The position numbers and the translations under genes are program-made. Below are positions 12,901 through 64,000 of a DNA stretch of 64,000 bases, one piece after another. The DNA is from Chiridota heheva (taxonomy: Eukaryota > Echinodermata > Holothuroidea > Apodida > Chiridotidae). The notes beneath the pieces are model-generated. The model saw nothing but the letters and a program-made list of their open reading frames with translations. It was not told the DNA's origin and did not search any database. Positions within the stretch are counted from its first letter, which is position 1; each line of letters opens with the position of its first letter. The stretch is taken from the NCBI GenBank assembly GCA_020152595.1, contig JAIGNY010002150.1, positions 827,501 through 891,500 on the forward strand, in the 5' to 3' direction.

Positions 12901-13850
12901 TTTTTTTAGAGGAAAGAAGGGAGGGGAGCCACAAAAAGGGGTTATACGACAAAAGGAGGGTGCTGCTTGACACTTCCTTATTTTGTCCGTGAATATCTCA
13001 TGCATGATAGAACAGTTCGTAGGAAAAATGTCAATTTGAATCAAATGTCTTAGAATTTTTTTCTCATTTGAATAATATTTGAGTTTTTCTTTTCACAGGA
13101 GAAGTACTGAGTGCAAAAGAGATAGAGCGTCATCACTTGCCACCTCTACCATTGGTTCCACTCGGTCGTCATGGTACTGAGTGCAATACTTGGCTGGCCA
13201 TGCCCCTCCATAACATCGAGAGCCCTGTCAGGATGATGAGCAGGTATGACTTAAATTTTTATATTGTGCAGGTCCCTGAGGGGCTGAATAGGGGCAGGGG
13301 GGGGGGGAAGGGGGGGGGCAAAGAACCAATAATGGTGGTCCAAATCCTTAGAAGGGCACAGAGATACAATAAATACTAGTTATTTATACGTTTGAGATCA
13401 AATTTTAGGTCTAAATATATGACTGATTTGATGTTGGTTTGCTTATTTCATTTAATCCCCAATTACTTGACTAACTAGCCGTATTGTCTATATTGCATTA
13501 AAGTGTGTTTCAGCATGCCAATTCATTATTTATGGAAACTGAAGAACTCTCCACTTGTTTATACTTTGGATCGGGGGACATTTTAGAAGCATTCATGGAG
13601 GCATATGGTAACACCGTTGTTTATGATGTTTCTCTACTTCTTCCTTAGGCGACGGATGCACTCAATCCCATACCACTCACAGTTCAACTTCGGTCACTCC
13701 AACGACCTTCAAGATCCATCTGTCGTCGACAATGAATTAAATATACAAAAACGAAGGCATTACGATACTCAGGTGTTTCAGCAACAGACAGCTGTTGTTG
13801 GAATAGCGCCCCCAGTACCCAAACAAGCTGTTGCAGCTGTGGCAATATGA
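3172..13850 (+). CDS. FAM228B: FAM228 family protein (FAM228A/B-like), six coding exons
   Basis: The coding exons are 3172-3273, 7533-7610, 10263-10457, 12067-12235, 13099-13243 and 13649-13850. All junctions are GT-AG and the phases chain without a stop (0,0,0,1,2), giving 296 residues. The match to vertebrate FAM228B, judged from memory, is along the whole length: a helical part with LRKKEMLYKNW (RRKEMLYKRW in vertebrates), then HGNKKGFISLDVFDASEYNP (vertebrate VNKKGN.F..HYDPKEYDP), then RDEEDRTVIQCNTG followed by AKEIE (vertebrate KDNEKRTLLQCETG and IKEFKEVE), then a .W...P...IES segment and RRRM. The family has no established biochemical function. The start at 3172 is chosen because in-frame stops (TAA, TGA) lie just upstream in the same exon; a different start through 695-817 is possible. 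The neighbouring gene, CEP126, is convergent. Confidence 0.85.
3616..3947. repeat. (ATT)n microsatellite
   Basis: About 330 bp of near-pure TTA/ATT triplets with occasional ATC or TTT interruptions, in the intron after the first FAM228 coding exon. Poly-Ile, poly-Leu and poly-Asn readings of this tract are artefacts. Confidence 0.97.
4711..4922. promoter_or_regulatory. Cluster of four AP-1-like heptamers
   Basis: Exact TGAGTCA/TGACTCA heptamers (the palindromic TGASTCA pair bound by Fos/Jun/ATF bZIP factors) occur at 4711-4717, 4734-4740, 4789-4795 and 4916-4922, all within the intron between 3273 and 7533. Near-matches such as GAGTCAC and CAGTCACC lie between them. This could be an intronic enhancer or a worn tandem repeat with a GTGAGTCA-like unit. 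Function is inferred. Confidence 0.3.
5530..5992. mobile_element. Fold-back MITE-like element, copy 2 (one arm shortened)
   Basis: The left part repeats copy 1 (2318-2807), including GGACTTCAAAAGAAACAAAA and the later TTGTGGCTTAAAAACCAT. Internally, about 5645-5713 and 5930-5992 are inverted copies: both contain the sequence around AATCAGACTAGTTGTGATGT, one on each strand. The outer right arm seen in copy 1 is missing, so this copy is truncated or rearranged. Confidence 0.55.
6975..7085. repeat. Short 20-bp tandem repeat
   Basis: Four to five imperfect units of TTCCCAAGTATTTAGATTGG. Around it, from 6000 to 7530, I see only AT-rich intron sequence with no supportable exon. Confidence 0.7.
7533..7610 (+). 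CDS. FAM228B: FAM228-like coding exon 2
   Basis: A 78-bp exon, phase 0 at both ends, with acceptor TTTTGTTTTAACAG and donor AGG|GTTAGT. It encodes 26 residues ending LGREQTFIR, which lines up with the vertebrate L.KENSVIK segment just before the conserved helical core. A minisatellite starts about 70 bp after the donor. Confidence 0.8.
7677..8264. repeat. 29-bp minisatellite, about 20 copies
   Basis: The unit is AATTGCTGTTTCATAGATGTCTGTATGGG. Most units are identical, with scattered variants (TTGATGTC, CGTAGATG). It lies in the FAM228 intron close to the 7610 donor. Confidence 0.97.
9082..9156. repeat. 12-bp tandem repeat
   Basis: Six to seven units of TCATCTGTTGAT, changing to TCATGTGT near the right end. 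Confidence 0.85.
9836..9905 (+). repeat. tRNA-like sequence (SINE head or tRNA relic)
   Basis: TAGTGCAGCGGTTAGCGT (9844-9861) resembles a pol III A box and GGGTTCAAACACC (9886-9898) a B box, at tRNA-like spacing. No complete cloverleaf is evident and no recognisable SINE tail follows. Confidence 0.4.
10263..10457 (+). CDS. FAM228B: FAM228-like coding exon 3 (conserved core)
   Basis: A 195-bp exon, phase 0 at both ends, with acceptor CTAACTTCAG and donor AAG|GTGAGT. It encodes 65 residues, highly charged and probably helical, including FLDLRKKEMLYKNW and the closing KHGNKK, the strongest match to vertebrate FAM228B. Confidence 0.9.
10458..11199. other. Intron sequence without clear features
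   Basis: AT-rich intron. Short open frames here (for example on both strands near 10580-10930) lack splice signals or recognisable content. Confidence 0.5.
11200..11818. repeat. 26-bp minisatellite, about 23 copies (family shared with 53.4 kb)
   Basis: The unit is AAGAATATGCCATGAATCAATTTCAT with substitutions and short deletions; the right edge decays into AAGAATA-containing sequence up to about 12020. The same unit, in a TTTGAT variant, forms an array at 53365-53660 inside the other gene. Confidence 0.95.
12067..12235 (+). CDS. FAM228B: FAM228-like coding exon 4
   Basis: A 169-bp exon, phase 0 to 1, with acceptor TTTAATTCCCACAG and donor ACAG|GTAGG. It encodes GFISLDVFDASEYNP, a Pro-rich stretch, and RDEEDRTVIQCNTG, the second conserved FAM228 block. 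Confidence 0.88.
12272..12535 (+). repeat. tRNA-derived SINE with LINE-like tail, copy 1
   Basis: The head has a GTGGCTCAGTGGTTAGAG-type A box (about 12279-12295) and a GGGTTCAATCCCC-type B box (about 12319-12331). The body has CTTGAGCAAGACACTTTACT, CACTCAGCTGTAAAATAAGT, GGCGTCCTGTCCAGGGGGAG and GAAACCAGGGATAAGCACC, a body and tail combination widely shared by metazoan SINEs. It inserted 36 bp after the exon 4 donor. A second copy lies at 53663-53935. Confidence 0.85.
13099..13243 (+). CDS. FAM228B: FAM228-like coding exon 5
   Basis: A 145-bp exon, phase 1 to 2, with acceptor TTTTTCTTTTCACAG and donor AGCAG|GTATGA. It encodes EVLSAKEIERH and the W...P...IES segment, matching IKEFKEVE and .EWLKLPTRYIES of vertebrate FAM228B. 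Confidence 0.85.
13649..13850 (+). CDS. FAM228B: FAM228-like terminal coding exon
   Basis: The acceptor CTTCTTCCTTAG joins at phase 2 and restores an RRRM motif like the vertebrate CRRRRL. The exon then runs HSIPYHSQFNF and ends ...AVAAVAI with TGA at 13848-13850. The end is shorter than in human FAM228B, whose C-terminus is not conserved here. Confidence 0.82.
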
Positions 13851-15580
13851 TAAAAAGCAATATTTTTTGAGATTTTTTTCAAAAGAATTCATTGTATTTT
13901 AAATATTTTATGCAGTATTTTCAAAGTTATCATGGTGATTCTATTTTTCTCATGCTATGAATCAATACAAGCTTTCAGCAGATTAATTCTATTCTTTTGT
14001 CTTCCAAACTTTTCTGGCTTTCGAAGTTTCTTATTTAATTAAGGTGGGCTTATCAGAATAGCTGAGATCTTTAGTGACAATCTTTCAAGTTTGTGTATCA
14101 TTTGCTACATTATAATAGCATTCTGTTTGGGTGGGTTATGAAGATACAGATAAAAGCTCTAGCAATATTTTAAGTGGTAACAGTTGCCAGTATTGATATT
14201 GGAAAGCTGGAGTGTATCTAGCATGGGTACAAGCTTCATGATGAATATACAACAGGATAATTTATTTCCTTAATATGTCCATGAGATTCTCGAGTAGGTT
14301 TCCCTCTGTGCAACTTCGTTCTTCTGAATTTCCACAATTGCTGCAATTCTAGTGCCAATCTGCAATCATTGATGGAACATTTTAGCTATTACAGAACAAG
14401 ATAAGCTTGAGGAAATCTGAATGCGTGATGTAACAGTAATCTCAGAATAATTTCTGAAGGTCTTCGAAATGTATAGTGAATTGTAAAATACATGGGATGA
14501 CAATGGTGTTTATGTGAATTTGAAGTTGCTATATATCTTGCAATTGTATGTTCATAGGGACACGCCTCCAGGTCCCCCTCTTAGCCACACCCCAATACTA
14601 TTTGCATATGTGCACAGAAGATCTGCCCACCATGGCATCACCATACCTTCCTTGCTTATTTTTTATAGCATTGGTATAAAAAAAAACTTATCTGAATTTA
14701 AATATCATTAAGTCAGTAAAATATTGTATTGCACAGTAATACCTTCTAGCATAATTCATTTTAAAATAAATTTGTAAATATTAGATCAGAACTTGCCTTT
14801 GTTTTTGTAGCATTTTATGCAAACACTTGAAATATGATTTTATTTTAATATGATTTTATTTTAAAATTGAAATACAAATTATTAGGAAATGTAGCAGTAT
14901 ATTTGGTGCTTGCATCAATCAGGTTAAATACAAGTTCTGAAAAAAAGATTGGAAAGTTGCCTTTCTTGAAAATGCCCGTTTAAAGAGAATTTATGTCCAG
15001 CACATTTGGTATTTTCCAGTGTAACAATCAGCTGGGCTCGTGAAGTAGCTATTGCATAATGATCTGTTCCACCTTTATTATTTGTAGTGGGTGTGGCTTA
15101 TCCTTGGTAAACCTATTATGCACTGGGTGCTTAAGTATGGTGGCTATTCTGTTTCCTGTGTAAGTGGCAACTATTTCATTTTTTACTACAATTTTTATAG
15201 CTTTGGGAGTTTGATTCAAAATGTAAATATTCAATGAAGAAATACTTGTATATTATGAATAAATGTAAAACAATAATAAATGTTGTCTGTATGTCCTGTT
15301 CTGATGTTCATTTTGAGACCATCATTATAAAAAGGTGCAGGGCATTTAAACTTGTTCCCTTCTCCCAAAATGTGGGGAAATGTTTTAAGTTTGAAATAAA
15401 AGTTTTTCTTCCACTCAACTAAGCCATTCACATAACAACAACGGGATGTAACCAGAAAAGAAAACCAAAGGTTTTGAGGGCACGACAAATGGATTTTAAG
15501 TTTGAACTATTGTATAACAAATGTTATTGCACAATGGGCTCAAAATGACAACTCAATAACTCAGTTCGCACAAGAATACA
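13851..15580. other. FAM228 3' UTR and downstream sequence
   Basis: The start is expected to be 3' UTR. I see no further gene. Open frames on both strands between 14500 and 15490 are short, AT-rich and without recognisable domains. Confidence 0.45.
14765..14770 (+). terminator. Candidate poly(A) signal of the FAM228-like gene
   Basis: An AATAAA about 915 bp after the stop codon, on the gene's strand. Such hexamers are frequent in AT-rich DNA, so this is only a candidate. Confidence 0.3.
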
Positions 15581-15589
15581 ATTTCACCC

Positions 15590-16960
15590 ACTCTGTATAT
15601 TTAGGAAATTGAACATTTTTGTACCATGAACATTTTTGTATCATGAACATGTACACATTAGCTAACAACACAAGCATACCACATTAAGAATGTTTGACCC
15701 TCAGACCCCTCCAACCCTCGATTTTCTCAAAATCAGGGGTAATCCACACCATTCAACCTGAGAAACTCTTCACAATTCATTGACTAGCAGCCAGCTATTG
15801 TTACACCATACACAACACAGGGGTAATCTATACCTTCTTAACTGACAGCATCTTCAGTCTATTCACAGTTCACTTGTTAGCAACCAGCTACTGTTAAACT
15901 GTATACAATAGGTCATTCATCTGGGGCTTAAGCTACATAACTGCTGTTCAGTGATGCAAATCATATTAGTCCTTGGCTGAGCCTAACTATAAATATACAT
16001 GGAGATATATATGTAGATAAATATATATGGAAGGACTTTGTGCAAAACCAATGAATGATTGATGGACCATTCTTCATGATGGTTATTTCCTCAAAAATTT
16101 GAAACAAATCAGTCATGCGGTTGTTAAAATGTGAGCATTTCAAGATTAAGCCCACCTAATCAATAATATGCATGACATCACTGCTAAATATAGGGCGCAT
16201 TTGCAGACCATAGGCTATCTGTGTACCACATATGAACTGAATTCCATGTATCATTCTTCAGAAACGGTGTTTACAAGCTTTTTTCAACAATATCATGTTA
16301 AGCCCTGCCCACTTTGCATATTAATGAACTTCAACATTTTGGTACCATGAACATGCATCACTAGAAAACATAATTACACAAATAGGAAGCAAAATAAACA
16401 TGCAATTATTAAATTATAAGCATTTTAAGATTTTATCATTAAGCCCCGCCCACTCATTAATATGCACGTCATCAACACCCCAAAACAATAGGGCACATCT
16501 ACGGACCATGGGCTATCTGTGTACCACATATGACATGATTCCGGTGTATTGTTCTTGAAATATCGTGTTGACAAGCTAGCGGCACACACACACCCATACA
16601 CACGCCATCATGACTGCATAAGTTCCTGATGATGTCACATCAGAACCAAAAACTAGTTCTAGCCTGATTAATGTGGATGAAGACAGCCTCATTTAAAGGT
16701 TTGGTTTGGTGATGTTTAACGGCACCGCGCAGTCAGAGTCAAATGTGCCAATTATTGTGTATTGTTCTTGAGATATCATGTTTACGAGCTAGCGTCAAAC
16801 ACACACCCATACCATCATGACTGCTTAAGTTCCTGATTCTATCTCATCTGAACCAAAAACTAGTTCTAGCCTGATTAATGTAGATGAAAAAGGCCTCATT
16901 TAAAGGTTTGGTTTGTTGATCTTTAACTGCACCACGACAGTCAGTCAGATGTGCCAAGAG
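15590..16960. repeat. Degenerate block repeats with a CCCGCCCACTCATTAATATGC motif
   Basis: Related segments recur at about 16150-16370, 16435-16660 and 16735-16950. They share AAGCCCCGCCCACTCATTA, ATATGCAYGTCATC, GGCTATCTGTGTACCACATA and TTCTTGAGATATCRTGTT. These look like several worn copies of a dispersed repeat in the same orientation. The right part also holds two GGTTTGGTTTG...TTTAAC.GCACC phrases resembling the 3' end of the LINE family listed below. Confidence 0.6.
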
Positions 16961-17261
16961 GGTGTTCAAAACTAAGGTGTTTGAGTTGAGTATGATATCA
17001 CCACCAGTGAACCCTGTAATTGCAGAAATTTGTTGGCGTTTAAAGAAAGTATGTGTTAAATTCATTTGAGAGTTTTTTAGTCAAAGTAGGCAATGGCAAT
17101 TATTTGACTTCTTAGAGACTCAGTTAATTTCATATCAACACTGTTTAACACAGATGTTTACCTCATGCAATATTTTCACAGTTCAAAACTTGGGGGTTAA
17201 AATTGTAGGATAACTATGCTTGAAACTTCCCCCCCTCTAAAAAAATATGGATATTCATTTA

Positions 17262-17510
17262 ACAAACTAAATGTTTGTTTGTTTGATGAGGGCTTAACGG
17301 CACCACAACAACGAAGGTCAAATTGTGCCTGAGACGTCAGATCATTCTAGAGGTAGGAAGAAAACGAAACGGGGAGAATGAGAGAAATTCAAGAACAAAA
17401 AGTCGGAAAGCTGTGATTGAGAGAGGAGGTGCATGGGTGAACAAAACCAAAGTAGAGAGAAGGGGTGGGAGAGGAGAATTAAGGACATAAAAGAAGAAAT
17501 GGTGTGACAC
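17262..17510 (-). mobile_element. 3' end fragment of an I-clade LINE, copy 1
   Basis: On the plus strand this reads TTTGATGAGGGCTTAACGG then GGTCAAATTGTGCCTGAGA, the reverse complement of a LINE 3' end shared with 61687-62235. It then follows that copy through GAGAGAGGAGGTGCATGGG. It consists of 3' UTR and the extreme end of the ORF only. The element's sense strand is minus. Confidence 0.6.
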
Positions 17511-17814
17511 ATAAGCAGTGCTAAACCTGTATGTTCATTGTTGAAAGGTTTATATCAACAACAAAGTTGCCTTCTCCAACAGGAAGCCAAAAATAAAAAG
17601 AATCTGTGAAGTTTTTTGTGCATTTATATTTGTAATTGCTGCATAATATATCTTACACACTTCAGTTGTTAAAATCACTTAAAAAAATAATCACATTACA
17701 TTCCTTTATATGCACATACTGTCATCTCTGAAAGCTGCAGTACATACCTGATATTTGTGATCGTCTTACAATATCATGATGAACCTAACAATACATTTGG
17801 AATGGTATAACAAT

Positions 17815-18110
17815 GATATTTGGTTTGTTTGTTTGATGAGGGCTTTATGGCACCACAAGAGCGAGGGTCAAATTGTGGTGGACTGTGAGGGTGAAATGGC
17901 AATTGTTGCAGAGGGGGGGAGCCAATAAGGAGGTGGGAGTGAGTAAGGTGGGTGTGACCTATTCTAAGGCGGGTAATGTGAATGTTGTTGGCACGGGAGA
18001 GGTGAAAAGTAGGTTTGGTTGGAATGATGGGCTAGATGACGTGGAGTTTGTTATCAATTTGTGAGTCCCATGAGGTTTGCCAGTGGTCACGAACAAGGGA
18101 AGGGATGTTT
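17815..18110 (-). mobile_element. 3' fragment of an I-clade LINE with internal deletion, copy 2
   Basis: The 3' terminal sequence (plus-strand TTTGATGAGGGCTTTATGG) jumps straight into coding sequence. The minus strand reads RLRIGHTHLTHSHLL, then PPLCNNC and LTVHH, the C-terminal zinc-knuckle-like region of I/Jockey-type LINEs, preceded at higher coordinates by a W...W..... NKLH segment. Compared with copy 61687-62235, the stretch between 3' UTR and coding end is deleted. Confidence 0.6.
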
Positions 18111-18369
18111 GGTACATTAATCACGAAATACTTCCATACATTGTCGACATAAAACGTTTGTAAAAATGAATATAATTTAAATCTTATAACTCAATTGTTT
18201 TAAATCTATTCAAAGTCATTGAAGGAGCACTCAACCAAACTTTGAGACGTTCTATTATAGTGCCTCCAGAATATTCGAATACACTATTCTTGTATGTGAT
18301 GGTACTGATACCCAATTGATACCAATCAAACATAATTATTTCTAAGGAATACTTAATAACACCTGTATT

Positions 18370-18965
18370 AACTAGAACTGTCGGAAGGACAGTATGCTTG
18401 ACTATTCAAAGCTAGTATAGAGGGAAGTATAGTAGGGCTAGAAGGGGCAGATGATTTCAAAATACTTGAGCTTTGAACAATGAACTTACATTTTCATGTA
18501 CTTTGCTTCTTTTCATAACATTTTACAAGCTTCAAAACATCTTCTGAGTTGTCCCAGATATGTTAAGACAAAAAAAGCTCAAGGTTACCTCACCTAGTAA
18601 TTAATAAAACAGAAACATGTGAAAGCTAGCAGTCTTTATAAATAAAACACCTTTTAGTTCTATCTATTGAAATTTATGTCAGGAATGTCATTATCATAAC
18701 AAACTACTCCAAAAAACTTGTTTATATTTCTTTTCATACCTAAGACACCAACTTCAAATTCTTTAGAGGTGAGGAATCTTTTGTTTGCTTTTTTATTCAT
18801 CCCAAGACTAATATTCTAATTGCTATTTATGTCAGGAATGTCATTATCATAACAAACTTTTCCAAAACCTTTAACCAACAAACAAAGAAAACGGATGCCC
18901 ACACCAACAAGTGGAATAGCTCCACTCTTTTTCGAATAGCCGAGTGATGCTTGCTATTTAAATTT
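18370..18965. mobile_element. Dispersed repeat family R, copy 1 (both ends present)
   Basis: It starts at ACTAGAACTGTCGGAAGGAC and proceeds through CTATTCAAAGCTAGTATAG and CTTTTAGTTCTATCTATTGA, ending in CAACAAGTGGAATAGCTCC. Other members start at 47500, 61090 and 63724, with fragments at 33490 and 41560. The 47.5 kb copy ends in a hairpin followed by CTAA. It encodes no protein and is likely a non-autonomous transposon. Confidence 0.6.
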
Positions 18966-19004
18966 CCATGAGTTAAAAACATCCCCACCCCAACTTTTTA
19001 AGCA

Positions 19005-19150
19005 AGTTTGTTTGTTGGGGTTTAATGGCACAACAACAACTATGGTCAAATTGTGCCCGAGAGATTAGATTATGTTTAAGATGGAACGGAGAAGTTGGGT
19101 AGAGGGCAGCAGTAAGAGGAGCTCTGGGGTGGTGAATAGTGTAAACCAAG
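19005..19150 (-). mobile_element. 3' end fragment of an I-clade LINE, copy 3
   Basis: Plus-strand GTTTGTTGGGGTTTAATGGC and then TGGTCAAATTGTGCCCGAGA match the 3' terminus of the copies at 17262, 17815 and 61687. Only the 3' UTR end is recognisable. Confidence 0.5.
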
Positions 19151-19439
19151 AGCGACTTTCAAATAGCTCAATCAATATCGGTTAGAAATTGAATTTTTAT
19201 GTTTTAAATGCAAATCTGTAAAATAAAAACACATTCACACCTTCGAAACATTTGAAACAATAAATAATAGTTTTGAGATCGCGACGACGATGACGAGTGA
19301 ACACACAATTACAATGACGAGGTCATCGCCTGCATATTCGATTTTGATAGCCAATGCTATCACGAAACGCTTAATACGACCGGACGAGAACACAGGTACG
19401 ACGTACGGACAAATATAACATCGACAACACGGCCTTTGA

Positions 19440-19550
19440 TAACCAGTTGTGGTGCACTGGCGTGTCTACCCAACCCAGGCTTCAACCCAGGGCCTTGTGG
19501 TCTGTAGACAGGTATGATAGCCGCTACACCACAGTTAGTAGACTAATTTT
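19440..19550 (-). repeat. tRNA-like sequence on the minus strand
   Basis: The reverse strand has TGGTGTAGCGGCTATCA (A-box-like, 19515-19531) and CTGGGTTGAAGCCTGGG (B-box-like, 19474-19490). The anticodon stem does not pair well, so a SINE head or tRNA relic is more likely than a working tRNA. Confidence 0.45.
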
Positions 19551-20442
19551 GAGTTGCATATTCTATTCCATTTAAATGATTTATTTTGGATAACTTCAAT
19601 GAACCTACAAATATCTGCTGTGCCACACATGACACTACAAAGTTAGTTATTTTTCAATGCTGATATTATGTCACATTTCAACACTTTTGTGGAGGCCCAG
19701 GTATATCATATTAAGTAGGATAATTCGCCAAAACAAAATAAAAAATTCCATTCCGCTGTCTTAGGGTTTAAGGAAGGGAAATACTTCAACCTAAAATGAC
19801 CACTTGACCGCTGGGTAGGGCTTGACCGCTGCGTGGGGTATCCTGAAAAAGACTCACCATGTAGGTGACTCATATTAATATTTCCTCATATTTTTGCTGT
19901 AATACTCTTTCCACTGTAAGATACCTTCTAATAATCAAATTAATCTTCTTTACTGTCAGCTATTTCAGATAAAACTTCAATCAATTTAACACAAGAAATA
20001 TCATTGCGATAATAAGTCCCATAGGAAAATGGTTACAATAGCATGAAACCAATATTTCTTTTGACATTATAAATTAAATGGTAGAAGTATACGGTACTGA
20101 GACTTGGAAGGAAAACAATATACATTGAAATGACTTAGAATGTGTAATGTCCAGCAACAACACTATTTGGTTTGTAAGGTTTTCTGCATTAGCACGAAAG
20201 GAACCTACTGGACTAAAATGTGCCAATCAATGTTACCAATATTACAGTGATTTGAAGCAAGTAAGACTATGAAATCTAACTTTAGAGTCTGGACTATCAT
20301 TTTCATGACCTGAACTGGAGCTCCACACTTACTTTTTTCTCAACAACCCATTTAAAATACAATGCTGAATCCTACAAGCTCATTTTGCATATTTCTTAAA
20401 TTGAAAGTTACACTTATTCCTTTGCATAAATTGTTTAACTCA
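19551..20442. other. Intergenic AT-rich sequence
   Basis: I see no gene, array or recognisable element here. This lies between the convergent FAM228-like and CEP126 genes if the CEP126 terminal exon is correctly placed. Confidence 0.4.
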
Positions 20443-20448
20443 TTTATT
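20443..20448 (-). terminator. Candidate poly(A) signal of CEP126
   Basis: TTTATT on the plus strand is AATAAA on the minus strand, about 330 bp downstream of the proposed CEP126 stop at 20774. The spacing suits a short 3' UTR, but the hexamer is common in AT-rich DNA. Confidence 0.3.
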
Positions 20449-20773
20449 CCTTAAAATCACACAAATATATGTTCAAGGTGTGAAGAGGGAAACAAATGAA
20501 AAATACAAAGTACCACATTTGTTAAACATTTTTTACATGGAATTCTGTCAACTGGAATATACTGCATCAATATTTGTGGATTCCCAGTAACCTTACTAAG
20601 CAATCTCTTCCAAGAATACATAAAAATAACATTATCAGGAACTGCTTTTTTGTATGAAACATAATTATCAATATTTAGATTTCTCAAATGAATGCTGAGC
20701 ACACCGCTACCTTTGAAACCATAATAATTATGATGAAAGGATTGAATACAATATGCTTCATATAAATACAATC

Positions 20774-63254
<42,481 letters not shown>

Positions 63255-63723
63255 CTAAAAACTAGATTAAGGACAAATTTTCACATAATTCCATCATCTT
63301 TTAGCTTATAAGAACAGATTAATACTTTTTTGATGAAAAGTGTTAATGTGACTACCAATAAACACCAACAATGTTTACTAACTTGAATGTTAATGTCATA
63401 AATTAGTAAGAACTTTAATGGTTGAGCAAATGATGTCAGACCATGAAGCTGAAGCTTGATCTAGAGTGTTCTCTGACCTTCAGTGTTCACACTGAAGGTT
63501 CAAAATTTGGAGGGATTTTCCACCCTTGTGTAATATTTTTTTTTTTTTTTTTTTGAGGAGGGGGAAGGATTTCCAAATATAACCAAAATAAAACCAAAAA
63601 AGGCCAAAAATACCCAAATTTGGCTGATAAAATGCCAAATTTGGCATTTTTTGGCCAATCTTTTTTTCTTAACTAATTAACAGTTAGAATATTGATGGGT
63701 CAATATTGTGTTTTCATTTTCAA
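63255..63723. other. CEP126 intron, no clear features
   Basis: Contains a poly-T run near 63536-63554 and a short CCAAAAAA-rich patch. No coding signal. Confidence 0.45.
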
Positions 63724-64000
63724 ACTAGAACTGTCAGGAAGGACAGTATACTCGACTATTCAAAGCTAGTATAGAGAATGGGCTTATAGAGGGAAGTATA
63801 TACAGAAATAGGTAGCAGGGGCAGATGATTTCAAATTACTTGAGCTTTAAAAGATGCACTTACATTTTCATTTGCACTACAAGCTTTAAAATATCTTTGA
63901 GTGAGATATTTTAAGACTACAACACCTCTTTTAATTCTATCAATTAAATAACAAAGAAAGGAGAAGCCCTGACTTGCCCATGTCAATAAAAGAAAGCCAT
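63724..64000. mobile_element. Dispersed repeat family R, copy 4 (cut by window edge)
   Basis: ACTAGAACTGTCAGGAAGGA, CTATTCAAAGCTAGTATAG and AGCCCTGACTTGCCCATGTC match the 47500 and 61090 copies. It continues past the window. Confidence 0.6.

Overview
This is AT-rich nuclear DNA from an animal with introns. It holds parts of two recognisable protein-coding genes separated and interrupted by transposon remnants and by an unusually large number of minisatellite arrays. There is no sign of prokaryotic, plasmid or organellar organisation. The gene content (FAM228 and CEP126 homologues), the tRNA-headed SINEs, the I-clade LINE tails, a Polinton-type polymerase remnant and a hAT remnant fit a marine invertebrate, perhaps a deuterostome such as an echinoderm or hemichordate. 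The species-level guess is inference only.

Left part (about 0.7-14.8 kb, plus strand): a FAM228A/B-like gene with six coding exons at 3172-3273, 7533-7610, 10263-10457, 12067-12235, 13099-13243 and 13649-13850. All have GT-AG junctions and compatible phases, giving a predicted 296-residue protein. A further GT-ended open segment at 695-817 may be a 5' exon. Its introns carry a fold-back MITE family, a 29-bp minisatellite, a 26-bp minisatellite, tRNA-like sequences, a SINE and a tight group of AP-1-like heptamers.

Middle (about 14.8-20.4 kb): intergenic, made of dispersed repeats and minus-strand 3' ends of I-clade LINEs.

Right part (about 20.4-63.3 kb, minus strand): a long CEP126 (centrosomal protein 126) homologue, convergent with FAM228. 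Seven exons are well supported: 63126-63254, 58977-59134, 53144-53221, the very large 49962-52292, 46537-46701, 41780-41851 and 31123-31190. Two weaker 3' exons, 23743-23842 and 20774-20826, continue the reading frame to a stop about 330 bp before a minus-strand AATAAA. The visible part would encode about 1050 residues. The first exon or exons lie beyond the right edge.

The CEP126 introns host a decayed plus-strand Polinton-type protein-primed DNA polymerase B (about 54.2-58.2 kb), a decayed plus-strand hAT transposase (about 34.6-37.6 kb) with a minisatellite inside its coding region, a LINE reverse-transcriptase tail (24.7-25.0 kb), several members of one dispersed family with a 3' hairpin, two direct copies of another element on either side of one coding exon, and arrays with periods of 18 to 66 bp. 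FAM228 is of unknown function; CEP126 acts at centrosomes and cilia. Nothing in the window shows the two genes acting together. I found no convincing undescribed system. The best leads are the repeat architecture, the C-terminal exon chain of CEP126 and the repeat-flanked, frame-neutral exon.
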